A stretch of 60,863 bases of DNA from Acidobacteriota bacterium. GTDB taxonomy: Bacteria > Acidobacteriota > Terriglobia > Bryobacterales > Bryobacteraceae. This document shows positions 36,590 through 45,305 of this stretch, piece by piece (the stretch's first letter is position 1; every line of letters starts with the position of its first letter). The DNA lies in assembly GCA_005808865.1 (NCBI GenBank), contig SYKU01000189.1:1-60863 (forward strand), written 5' to 3'. The position numbers and the translations under genes are program-made. The notes below the pieces were generated by a model. It did no database searches. It saw only the letters and a list, made by a program, of their open reading frames with translations, and was not told the origin of the DNA.

Positions 36590-38422
36590 ATGAAAGCACT
36601 ATCACTGTTGTTGGCGATTGCGGCGGGATCCGGGCAACTGTCCGCGCAAGCTGACAATCCTGCGTTCAAGCGCGCGGAAGAATTCCCTGGCCGCCCGCGC
36701 GTGCTGCTGATCGGCGATTCCATTTCCATCGGCTACACCATCCCCGTTCGCGAACTGCTTCGCGGCGAGGCCAATGTGCAGCGCATCCCCACAAATGGCG
36801 GACCCACCACCAATGGACTTGCGCACATCGACGAGTGGCTGGGCGGCGAGAAGTGGGACGTCATCCATTTCAACTGGGGCCTCCACGATCTCAAGATCAT
36901 GGAGGGCGGCAAGCATCAGGTGGCGCTCGACGCCTATGAGGATAACCTGAGGCAGCTTGTTGCGAGACTCAAGAAGACCGGCGCGAAAATGATCTGGGCC
37001 GCCACCACACCCGTTCCCGCAGGCAAGCTCAACCCTCCACGGAACCCGGACGACGTACCGCGATTCAATGCCGCAGCCGCGCGCGTCATGAAAGAGAACG
37101 GTATTCCCACGGACGAACTCTATGCCTTCGCTATGCCGCGCCTGGCGGAAATCCAGCTTAAAGAGAATGTCCACTACACGCCGAAGGGATACGAGACGTT
37201 GGCGGTCGAGGTCGCTGCGAGTATCCGCAAAGCCCTCGGGGCTTCCGGAGGAGTGACCATTCGCACGGATTTTGAAGGCGGACGGCTCGGACGGATCGAG
37301 CGCGCGGGCGATGGGCGTTTTCTTTGCGGTGTCGCGGGTGAAAGCGATCAGGACAAGCGTAACTGGCAGGCCAACTGGTACTACTTTCGCGTGGATGGCG
37401 CGGCCGGCCGCGAAATCACCGTCGACCTGGTAGACCTTCCCGGCGAGTACACCTACCAGCCGAATCGCGGCGCGGTCACGCGGGATACGGTGCCGGTCTA
37501 TAGCGAAGACAACCAACACTGGAAGCATTTCGAACGCACCGCGTACGACGCGGAAACGCCAAGGTTGCGGTTGCGGTTTACGCCTCACGGAGACCATTTC
37601 TGGATTGCGCACGTGCCGCCTTACACGAACGAACATCTGGCGCGGCTGCTCTCGAACTTCGCCTCGAATTCGAATCTGCGCAAGCACGTGATCGGAAAGT
37701 CGGTGGAGGGGCGGGATCTGCTGCTGCTTACCGTAACGGACCCAAGCGTTTCCGATGCGTCGAAGAAGACCATCTGGCTGATGGCGCGTCAGCACAGTTG
37801 GGAGACGGGGAGCTCCTGGGCTGCTGAAGGGGCGCTGCGCTGGGCGCTTTCGTCTGATCCGAAGGCCCTCCTGATGCGCCGCGAAGTCATTCTGAAGATG
37901 TTCCCTCTGTGCGACCCCGATGGCGTCGCGCGCGGCGGCGTCCGCTTCAACGTTCACGGTTACGATTTGAACCGCAACTGGGATGCGGTGGACGCAGCAA
38001 AGATGCCGGAGATCGCGGCCGGGCGGAAGGCCCTCCTCGACTGGGTGGATGGCGGCCGCCGGGTCGATCTGTTCCTCACGCTCCACAACACGGAAACCGG
38101 TGAATATTTGGAAGGACCACCGGACAAGGAAGGAAAGTACCGCGCTCTCATGCTCCGCTGGTTTTCTCTACTCGAGGACACGACGACCTTCGAGCCAACG
38201 ATGCCGGCCCGCTTTTCAGCGGTCTCGACGACGCTCGGACAGCGCGGACGCATGAACGTCGCGCAAGGGTTGTACTACGACCGCAAGCTTCCGGCGTTCG
38301 TAATGGAGCAGAAAATCTCGTTCAACAAGCGGCTCGGGCATTTGCCTACGGTCGAGGACCGCGTCGAGTTCGGCGCGGGTCTCGTGCGGACCATGTGGGA
38401 AGCGGTTATGGACCGAAGATGA
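36590..38422 (+). CDS. Secreted SGNH hydrolase - M14 carboxypeptidase fusion
   Basis: This 610-aa exported protein joins two enzymes. After a signal peptide, residues 35-215 are an SGNH/GDSL esterase: LLIGDSISIGY with nucleophile Ser44, an NWGLHDL block and NVHYTPKGYE with the catalytic His. Residues 225-345 form a beta-rich linker (FRVDGAAGREITVDL) like the domain that precedes many M14 peptidases. Residues 350-610 are an M14 zinc carboxypeptidase: RQHSWETGS with His402 and Glu405, YDLNRNWD, LHNT with His499, and FVMEQKIS with Glu573 as likely catalytic base. Both active sites look complete. A combined action on esterified or glycosylated peptides is an inference. Confidence 0.85.
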   Translation: MKALSLLLAIAAGSGQLSAQADNPAFKRAEEFPGRPRVLLIGDSISIGYTIPVRELLRGEANVQRIPTNGGPTTNGLAHIDEWLGGEKWDVIHFNWGLHDLKIMEGGKHQVALDAYEDNLRQLVARLKKTGAKMIWAATTPVPAGKLNPPRNPDDVPRFNAAAARVMKENGIPTDELYAFAMPRLAEIQLKENVHYTPKGYETLAVEVAASIRKALGASGGVTIRTDFEGGRLGRIERAGDGRFLCGVAGESDQDKRNWQANWYYFRVDGAAGREITVDLVDLPGEYTYQPNRGAVTRDTVPVYSEDNQHWKHFERTAYDAETPRLRLRFTPHGDHFWIAHVPPYTNEHLARLLSNFASNSNLRKHVIGKSVEGRDLLLLTVTDPSVSDASKKTIWLMARQHSWETGSSWAAEGALRWALSSDPKALLMRREVILKMFPLCDPDGVARGGVRFNVHGYDLNRNWDAVDAAKMPEIAAGRKALLDWVDGGRRVDLFLTLHNTETGEYLEGPPDKEGKYRALMLRWFSLLEDTTTFEPTMPARFSAVSTTLGQRGRMNVAQGLYYDRKLPAFVMEQKISFNKRLGHLPTVEDRVEFGAGLVRTMWEAVMDRR

Positions 38423-38527
38423 ACGGAGGCCAGTGCCTTCCAGGGCCAGCGGCGGCCGCCGCGCAAGATCCTGGCAATTCGCGGTGCGCCTGCACCGATA
38501 TTGCCGCCGGGCGCCCCGCGCGGTCCG

Positions 38528-39343
38528 TCAACGCGTGAAGAACACGCTCTCAGCGGTTCGCGCGAGAAGCCAGGCGCGGTCTTCCGCGCTGAGGAACGTC
38601 AAACGCTCGCGCACCAGATCTACGGAGGCCTGGTAGTTGTGTGGCGGCTGCACCTGATAGGGAGCATCGCTACCCCACATCAGCCGCCGCGGACCGTACG
38701 TCTCGAACACCTGCCGGATCATCGGCGCCAGATCCGTGTACGGAACCTGCTTCCGGCCGAGCGCATAGAACGCCGATATCTTGACGTGCACTCGCGGGAA
38801 GCGCGCCAAGCCGCAGAGAACGCGTACTTCGGCATCTGGAGGTTTCGCCGACGCCGCTCCCACACGGCCCAGGTGATCGATTACGACGTTCACGTTCGGG
38901 TGCTTCTCGCACATCGCCGCGACCCAGGGAAGCGCTTCGGGATTGATGAGCGGACACATGGCCATCCCGGCCCTCCCCGCCGCCCGCCATAAACCGTGCA
39001 TCCCCAGCCACGCCGCCCATGGTTTGTCTTTAGCGGCCGTAATTCTGAAACCGCGCACACCCTGGCTTTGAAGCTTCGCCACTGTCGCGTCAAGCAATTC
39101 CGCACCGGCGTCGGCATCGGCAACGGCTACCGCTGAAAAGATGCCCGGGTGCGTCCGGACCGCTTCAAGCATGTACCTGTTATCGAAGCCGTACATCCCC
39201 GGCTGGATCAGCACGGTCCGCAGCACGCCCGCGGGCCGCGAAACCGCGAAATGGTCGGCTGCCGTGTAGCGCCCGGGTTTCACGTCGCCGGACTCGGGCC
39301 AGACGTGAATGTGGGCGTCGACGAATCCCGGCGCTAGAACCAC
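38528..39343 (-). CDS. Amidohydrolase family protein (PF04909 type)
   Basis: This 271-aa metal-dependent hydrolase starts probably with GTG at 39343, overlapping the TonB receptor stop by 10 bases. It has FVDAHIHVW (HxH metal site), VVIDHLGRVG and LMWGSDAPY with the catalytic Asp, typical of the amidohydrolase/2-pyrone-4,6-dicarboxylate lactonase-like group. RGFRIT and HVKISAFYALG are in the expected order. There is no signal peptide from this start. Coupling to the receptor suggests that it works on material taken up by that receptor or on its products. Confidence 0.85.
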   Translation of the reverse strand: MVLAPGFVDAHIHVWPESGDVKPGRYTAADHFAVSRPAGVLRTVLIQPGMYGFDNRYMLEAVRTHPGIFSAVAVADADAGAELLDATVAKLQSQGVRGFRITAAKDKPWAAWLGMHGLWRAAGRAGMAMCPLINPEALPWVAAMCEKHPNVNVVIDHLGRVGAASAKPPDAEVRVLCGLARFPRVHVKISAFYALGRKQVPYTDLAPMIRQVFETYGPRRLMWGSDAPYQVQPPHNYQASVDLVRERLTFLSAEDRAWLLARTAESVFFTR

Positions 39344-42300
39344 AGCTTGACAACAAACAGTCCGGAAAACTGGCCTCCGAGGCAACACCAACCCCCAACC
39401 GTGCCCGTCGGTTTGCCGAACAGGCCGGGGTTGACGATGTTGACGGAGGACGTTGGATTGCTGAAGTTTGGCATTTTGAAGATGTTGTTGATGTCGAAGC
39501 GGACGTCGAGATTGTACTTCTCCTTAACGGTGATGGTCTTTGCAAGGTTGCCCTGCGACCAGTTCATGCCGGGGCCTTGAATGACGTTTCGTCCCATGGC
39601 GCCCTGGGTGTAGGCGGCCGGGTTGGCGAAAACGCCGATGTTCCACATGGAATTCTTAAGGGTGTTGTTGAACCTGTCGCCGATTGTCCAACCAGGGACA
39701 TTGATCTGGTCGTACGTTCCGTTGATGTTCGGCCGCACGGTGCCGGGCAAATACCGGTTCGGGCTGCCGGCGATCACGAAATCGATCGGTGTCCCACTCT
39801 GGAAGGTCTGGATCCAGCCGATTTTCCAGCCTCCCAGCAAGTAATCCTTGATTCCCCCGCCGTGCATCCACCTTTTGCCCTTGCCGACCGGCAGGTCATA
39901 CGTGAGGTAAGTCACCTGGCGGTGGCGGAGATCGTAACCAGCGCGGGCCTTCTCGATGCGCCGGTTGTAATACGTTACGCCGGATGCGACGCCGTCGTTG
40001 TCGGCTTCATCAATCGCCTTGCCGAAAGTGTAGAACGACGTCATCGTCAGTCCCTTCGAGAACCGCTTTTCGAACTTGACGGTGCCGGAATGGAAGCTCG
40101 AGTGGCCGAAATTGCTCCACAGGTTTACCGCTCCGAAGTTTGAGTAAGGACGGAAAGGCTGCTGGTTGACGAAGATCCGGTCAAGAGTGGCTCGGTCGTT
40201 CGAAATGTTGAGCGGGATTACGTTGGTGTTCCACGCGTTCAGCAGTCTGACACCGGATGAACCCTGGTAGCTCAACTCCATCAGCCACGTGTCCGCGAAC
40301 TGATACTGATACGTGCCGTTCCAGTTCATCGTATACGGACTGCGCATGTTGGGATCGTACTGAGTTGCGCCCCGCGAACCGAAGTTGGCGCCGACAAAGG
40401 GGGAAGTGCCGTTGGGGAGAATCGAAAACTGGATGGGGCCCGGTCCTTGGCTGATGTTGAAGATGGTGCGCGGATCGCCCGGAGGATTCTCGCGCGTCAC
40501 CCCCGTGAAATACTCCTCAAAGTTCTGATCAAGTCCGACGGTATAGAGGTCGACGGTCGTCAGACCGAAACCACCGCGGAAAACCATCTTGTTGTTGATC
40601 TTGTAGGCCATTCCCACCCGCGGCTGAAAGTTGTTGAGATCGCGCTTCGCGAGCGCCTTGCCCGGGTGGAGGATCGCGCCCAGCCTTCCAGTGAGCGGAT
40701 CGGTGGCGTTAGGGTCGAATTGGCTGTGCTGGCCGTACTTCGTGGTGAAGGGTGACTCGTACGACCATCGCAGCCCAAGATTGAAGGTCAGCTTGGGGGT
40801 GACGCTCCAGTCGTCGTGGAAATAGAGAGCGTGGCTCCTCCAGCGCGGCAGCCAGTTGGCGAGTGCCGTATTGAAGTCGGCGCGCACGACCGAACCGAGC
40901 AGGAAGGCCGCAAAGTCGTTACCCGTATTCGGAGTAAACGGATTTTCGGTTCCGCCGAAGCGATAGACGCCAGCGGGTAACGACTCGGCCCGGGTGTTGG
41001 CGCGAGTCCGGACAAATTCGTATCCGGTCTTCATGGCATGCCGGCCGCGAATGACGGTCAGATTTTCCTGCCAGGTAAAATTCTCCGTCACATGGTAGTA
41101 GGATCCGCGTGGCATGCTGGCGGAATAGAAAGCGCCGCCGCTCGAATTATAGAACGACGGGAACGTATCTCCGCTGATTCCGGGAATCCCGAGTTTCTGG
41201 CCCCAGTTCTCGCCGATTCCAAGCGGCGTGCGCGACTCCTTTCGGCGATTCATTCCCAGACGCGTTTCAAGGATGAGCGTCGGCCCGAACATATGGGTGT
41301 CGGAGATGACGGTGTTGATCTGATCGCTCGGCGTCATGACGCGATTGCCGTCGAGCAGTTCCCAGTTCAGTGCGATCGCATTTCCCCATGCGCGATTGCG
41401 GGCGTGCGAGTAACGCCCGAACAGGCGGTTGTTCTGGTTGACTACGTGGTCGATCTTGGTGTCCCAGCGGGTACGGTAGGATCGGTATTTCGATTCCGTT
41501 CCGAAGTTCTGGTGTGGACCGGTGCGATCCACAAACCCCGCGCCGCCCAGGTTATTTGGCTTGTTCCAGGGCTGATTATCGAGAAATTTCACCGCAACAG
41601 GATCAAAGCGGTTCCTCGGAATCACGTTGTTCGGAAAGGCGTCGCGAATCCACTGGCCCGCTGCGTTCTGCCGGGTGGAAGCCGGATCGAAAATGGGGAA
41701 ACCTTGGCCGCCGAAACCGAAATCGCCGCCCAACATGGCGTCGTTCGGCACATCCGCAAACACCTGCTGATTGTATTTCTCGTGGTGCCGCGACCATCCG
41801 TAAAGGAAGAACGTACGATTCTTTCCGTTGTATAGTTTTGGCAGATAAACCGGGCCGCTGCCCAGACCGGAGAGTTCGTGGTAGTTGAATGGAGCCGTCG
41901 GGCGAAGCAGATTGAAATAGGCGCGGTGGAGAAGCGGATTGTTGATGTAGCGATCCTCGGCTTCGACGTGAAGGTTGTTGGCGCCGGACTTGAAGGTGAT
42001 GCTGAGCATCCCGCCGGCCGAGTGGCCGCTGTCCGCGGGCAGCACTGTCGTCACCATCCTGACTTCTTCAATGGCGTTATTTGTCGTGGACATGATCCGG
42101 TTCGTGGCAACGCCGCTTCGAATGGGTTCAGTGGCGGGAATTCCGTCCGACTGGTAGCCGATGCCTCGGTCGCGCGCGCCGGCGATATGGAATCCATTCA
42201 CACTGGTTACGCCCGGCATCAGGTACATGGCCATCCACGTGTAGCGCTGCATGATGGGAATCGCATTCATTTGCTGTCCAGCCAGCACGGTGCCGGTAGT

Positions 42301-42693
42301 GGATGTCGCGGTCTCGAGCAGCGGCGTTCCCGCCAGGACCTGGACGCTCTCGACAATACTGCCGAGCTGAAGCTGCGCGTCGATCGTCAGCGTATCGTTC
42401 GATCGTAGAGCCACTTCAGTTCGCTGCAGCTTGCTGAAGCCAGCCGCCTGGAAGCTCAGGTTGTAAATTCCCGGTGCAAGATAAAACGCGCGATAGATCC
42501 CCTGCCCATCCGCTGTCACCTTTGTGGAAATGCCGGTGGCGGGGTTAACGATCGTGACTTCGACGCCCGGGGCGATAGCTCCCGATGCGTCGGTTATGTG
42601 GCCGATGATGCTCCCTGTCGCGGTTTGCGCGGACATGGTGGCCGCCGTTACCGCCAACACCAATGCAAGCCGTATCGAATGTCTGAGTCTCAT
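39334..42693 (-). CDS. TonB-dependent receptor, Oar-like
   Basis: This 1119-aa outer-membrane receptor has a signal peptide (LALVLAVTAATMSAQ), a carboxypeptidase-regulatory-like domain (TGSIIGHITDASGAIAPGVEVTI, to about 110), a plug with GTVLAGQQMNAIPIMQRYTWM and VRMVTTVLPADSGHSAGGMLSIT, and a long barrel ending in GLFVVKLWF. An AAGGAGG Shine-Dalgarno precedes the ATG by 4-5 bases. Its leader contains a 95-bp element with terminal inverted repeats. The amidohydrolase gene overlaps its 3' end. Nearby MFS and rhamnonate-dehydratase-like genes hint at sugar uptake, but the ligand is not visible in the sequence. Confidence 0.92.
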   Translation of the reverse strand: MRLRHSIRLALVLAVTAATMSAQTATGSIIGHITDASGAIAPGVEVTIVNPATGISTKVTADGQGIYRAFYLAPGIYNLSFQAAGFSKLQRTEVALRSNDTLTIDAQLQLGSIVESVQVLAGTPLLETATSTTGTVLAGQQMNAIPIMQRYTWMAMYLMPGVTSVNGFHIAGARDRGIGYQSDGIPATEPIRSGVATNRIMSTTNNAIEEVRMVTTVLPADSGHSAGGMLSITFKSGANNLHVEAEDRYINNPLLHRAYFNLLRPTAPFNYHELSGLGSGPVYLPKLYNGKNRTFFLYGWSRHHEKYNQQVFADVPNDAMLGGDFGFGGQGFPIFDPASTRQNAAGQWIRDAFPNNVIPRNRFDPVAVKFLDNQPWNKPNNLGGAGFVDRTGPHQNFGTESKYRSYRTRWDTKIDHVVNQNNRLFGRYSHARNRAWGNAIALNWELLDGNRVMTPSDQINTVISDTHMFGPTLILETRLGMNRRKESRTPLGIGENWGQKLGIPGISGDTFPSFYNSSGGAFYSASMPRGSYYHVTENFTWQENLTVIRGRHAMKTGYEFVRTRANTRAESLPAGVYRFGGTENPFTPNTGNDFAAFLLGSVVRADFNTALANWLPRWRSHALYFHDDWSVTPKLTFNLGLRWSYESPFTTKYGQHSQFDPNATDPLTGRLGAILHPGKALAKRDLNNFQPRVGMAYKINNKMVFRGGFGLTTVDLYTVGLDQNFEEYFTGVTRENPPGDPRTIFNISQGPGPIQFSILPNGTSPFVGANFGSRGATQYDPNMRSPYTMNWNGTYQYQFADTWLMELSYQGSSGVRLLNAWNTNVIPLNISNDRATLDRIFVNQQPFRPYSNFGAVNLWSNFGHSSFHSGTVKFEKRFSKGLTMTSFYTFGKAIDEADNDGVASGVTYYNRRIEKARAGYDLRHRQVTYLTYDLPVGKGKRWMHGGGIKDYLLGGWKIGWIQTFQSGTPIDFVIAGSPNRYLPGTVRPNINGTYDQINVPGWTIGDRFNNTLKNSMWNIGVFANPAAYTQGAMGRNVIQGPGMNWSQGNLAKTITVKEKYNLDVRFDINNIFKMPNFSNPTSSVNIVNPGLFGKPTGTVGGWCCLGGQFSGLFVVKLWF

Positions 42694-42705
42694 GGAGCCT
42701 CCTTA

Positions 42706-42800
42706 TTAGAGCATTTTCATATAAAGTAGGTTCGCAGTCTGATTGCCAGCAATAGTCGATGAACTTCGGAGCAGCCTCAATTTATGTGAAAATGCTCTAA
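42706..42800. mobile_element. 95-bp MITE-like element or operator in receptor leader
   Basis: Terminal inverted repeats of 20 bp (TTAGAGCATTTTCATATAAA at 42706-42725 and its complement with one mismatch at 42781-42800) bound a 95-bp segment. The triplet TTA flanks both ends (42703-42705 and 42801-42803), as a target duplication would. It carries no gene. The left end touches the receptor ribosome binding site. It could instead be a long regulatory palindrome. Confidence 0.5.
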
Positions 42801-42927
42801 TTATTTTGGCCGGGACGTGATTGTTCCCTGCTTGGTGGGTAGTCTATCAGAAAAATGCGCTAAGAAAGACCAGGAAAGGCTTCGCCGGGAGTCCACCCGC
42901 TCCTTCTTTCCCTCTTCGCGACCTGCT

Positions 42928-44160
42928 CTAGCTTGGAATCAGCGGCTCGGTTGGATCGATCTTCAGCCAAAGCAGCGCGCTGATGGCGAGCATTGCGGCG
43001 ATCGGCAGCAGCGGGATATCGTAGCTGTTCGACATCGTGACGAAATAACCAAACAGCACGGAGGAGAGGAAGGACCCGATTTGTCCTGCCGTGTTCATCG
43101 TCCCGGTAACCGCACCCGCGTATTTCTTGCCCACGTCAAGGCAAACCGCCCATGCTGTCGGAAGCATGAAGTCCGACCCTGCGTAGCTCAAAGCCAGGAA
43201 CACGAGCGCCAGAATTTTGTGCTCGGTTAGCACGGTTGCCACGGTAAAGATCGCCGACGCGGATAAGCCTGCCATCGCTACGGACCGCCGCCCCCACTTC
43301 AGGCCAAACCTCTTCACCATCGCGTCACTCGCGAAGCCGCCGGCGCCATTCGCGATCGCTCCCAGTACGAACGGCAAGGTCGAAAGCAGGAGGTCCTTCT
43401 CGCTAAAGCCCCGTCCCTTTACCAGATAGGTGTGGAGCCACGACAAGAAGAAAAACGAGCCGTAGCAGTATGTGAAATACATCAGCATGATGAACCAAAG
43501 GTTCCTGCTGCGAAGTGCGATCATCCAAGGCAGTCCGTGATGCGCTCCGCGCGGATCCGTGCCGATTTCCTCGAGTTCCCTGGCCGTCACGCCGGATTTT
43601 TCGGACGGGTAGTCGCGATACCACGCGTACCAGCCGGCCGACCAGATCACACCCAGGAAGCCGAACGCGAAAAAGGCCGCACGCCATCCAAATGCCTGTT
43701 GAATTGGAACTACTAGAAACGGGGACAACGCTCCCCCGATCCGGCTGGCCATCCATACAATCCCGTGGGCCCGGGCCCGCTCGACGACAGGAAACCACCG
43801 TGAGATGCTGGAGGAGCTGTTTGGATACGCGCCCGCCTCGCCTGCACCGAAGAGAAACCGGATCGGCAGCAGCATCGCGAAACTGGTCGCGAAACCTGTA
43901 AGGGAAGTGAACGCCGACCACCAAATAACGATCCGGGTCAGTACTTTCCGTGGGCCGATCCGGTCACCCAATGTCCCGCTCGGAATCTCGAAGGCGGCGT
44001 AGGCGATCGCGAAGAGGCCGACAACCCAGCCCCATTGCTCCGGGGTAATTCCCAGATCCGCCTGCATTCTGGGCCCGGCGACGGAGATGCATACCCGGTC
44101 GATATACGTGATGATCGACAACAGAAACAGCATCCCGAGCACGCGATGGCGATAGCGCAT
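42928..44160 (-). CDS. MFS transporter, ACS (anion:cation symporter) type
   Basis: This 410-aa integral membrane protein has 12 predicted helices. YIDRVCISVAGPRMQADLGIT and AYAAFEIPSGTLGDRIGPRKVL carry the MFS helix-1 and motif A patterns of the ACS family, which moves hexuronates, sugar acids and similar anions with protons. GAGEAGAYPNSSSSISRWFP is the characteristic loop before helix 5. A cytoplasmic central loop contains DYPSEKSGVTARELEEIG. Nearby genes for a rhamnonate-dehydratase-like enzyme and a TonB receptor would fit sugar-acid uptake. That link is inference. Confidence 0.88.
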   Translation of the reverse strand: MRYRHRVLGMLFLLSIITYIDRVCISVAGPRMQADLGITPEQWGWVVGLFAIAYAAFEIPSGTLGDRIGPRKVLTRIVIWWSAFTSLTGFATSFAMLLPIRFLFGAGEAGAYPNSSSSISRWFPVVERARAHGIVWMASRIGGALSPFLVVPIQQAFGWRAAFFAFGFLGVIWSAGWYAWYRDYPSEKSGVTARELEEIGTDPRGAHHGLPWMIALRSRNLWFIMLMYFTYCYGSFFFLSWLHTYLVKGRGFSEKDLLLSTLPFVLGAIANGAGGFASDAMVKRFGLKWGRRSVAMAGLSASAIFTVATVLTEHKILALVFLALSYAGSDFMLPTAWAVCLDVGKKYAGAVTGTMNTAGQIGSFLSSVLFGYFVTMSNSYDIPLLPIAAMLAISALLWLKIDPTEPLIPS

Positions 44161-44209
44161 TCGAGTAGGCTATCACATGCAGGCGAACCTCCAACCCGCA
44201 CTTTGCAAA

Positions 44210-45157
44210 TTACGTCTCGAGAGTTTCCACGAGGAAAGCTCTTTTTCGCCCCTGTGCCACCACCTGTCCCTGATACTTGGTCTTTCCGTTTGCGAGCAGC
44301 GCGAGCGGCTTGCCTACAGCGTGATCGAAGCTAAGCACATCGCCAACGTCCAGTTTCAGGAGACTATCGACCGACAGCAACGGTCCCAATAGACGCACTT
44401 CCATGTCGACGTTCGCCTTCTTGATGATGTCCAATACCCGGGTCTGCTCCTCTTCGGTGGAATCCGTTTTGCGCACCGACCATTGCTGGTCGAAACGGTG
44501 CCGCAACATCTTGATGATGATGGACGGCACGCCGATGTTCATCATGCCGGTGGTTTCGCCGATGCGGACTTCGATGCCGATCGAGACCACGGCCTCGGTG
44601 GGTGCAAGAATCTGGAGAAGCTGCGGCTCCGTCTCACGGCCCTCGATTGTGAAGTTGATGTTGGTGACCCCCTGCCACGCCTCTTTAAGATCGTGCAGCA
44701 TGATCCTGAATAGCGTGTCGAGAATCTGCTGTTCGATTTCCGTTACCTCGCGGTTAATGCGCGTCAGCCCGCGGCCGTTCCCGCCCAGCAACATTTCGAG
44801 CAGCGGAAAGATGAGCGAAGGGTTCAACTCCATGACGGCGCTGCCATCGAATGGCTTCATGCCGAGACAAACCATGCACGTAGGGGATGGAAGACACTGG
44901 GAGAACTCGGCGAACGACAATTGCTCGACGGATACCAGGTTGACGATGACGTAGGCGCGAAGATATGCGGAGAGGCTCGACGCCAGGTTGCGGGCGAAGT
45001 TGTCATGCAGCAGGTGAATGGCGCGAAGCTGGTCCTTGGCGATGCGGTCCGGCCGGCGGAAATCGTAGGTGACAGCCTTTACCAACGTTTCGTCGCGGAG
45101 CGGGTCTTTCGCCCCCTTGGAAACCTGATCGACGTCATCTTGAAATGAGTGCGCCAC
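44210..45157 (-). CDS. fliM: Flagellar motor switch protein FliM
   Basis: This 315-aa protein matches FliM of the flagellar C-ring. The chemotaxis-CheC-like middle domain is visible as LVSVEQLSFAEFSQCLPSPTCM, NPSLIFPLLEMLLGGNGRG and LTRINREVTEIEQQIL, and the C-terminal SpoA domain as RLLGPLLSVDSLLKLDVGDVLSFD. The start is a GTG at 45157; no ATG is available in that frame before the upstream stop. The N-terminal FQDDVDQVSKG weakly resembles the CheY-binding SQxEIDALLxG peptide, so that contact may be weak or lost. No other flagellar gene is in the window. Confidence 0.9.
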   Translation of the reverse strand: MAHSFQDDVDQVSKGAKDPLRDETLVKAVTYDFRRPDRIAKDQLRAIHLLHDNFARNLASSLSAYLRAYVIVNLVSVEQLSFAEFSQCLPSPTCMVCLGMKPFDGSAVMELNPSLIFPLLEMLLGGNGRGLTRINREVTEIEQQILDTLFRIMLHDLKEAWQGVTNINFTIEGRETEPQLLQILAPTEAVVSIGIEVRIGETTGMMNIGVPSIIIKMLRHRFDQQWSVRKTDSTEEEQTRVLDIIKKANVDMEVRLLGPLLSVDSLLKLDVGDVLSFDHAVGKPLALLANGKTKYQGQVVAQGRKRAFLVETLET

Positions 45158-45305
45158 GTATGATTTATCGGATCTTTGAGAGAAAACTTTATGCTGCGGC
45201 TACCGCCCGCCCGCGCACTCCGGGAAGCCGCGCGAGCTGGACCCGCCCGGAAACGCTAGAATCGATGATTCGGACCATCCCCATTCGCCGAAATGAGGAG
45301 CTTCC

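Noticed and set aside
36602-38086. Long open frame (494 codons) on the minus strand
   Set aside because: It lies antisense to the SGNH-M14 gene, has no recognisable motif, and is Arg/His/Pro-rich like other shadow frames in high-GC genes.
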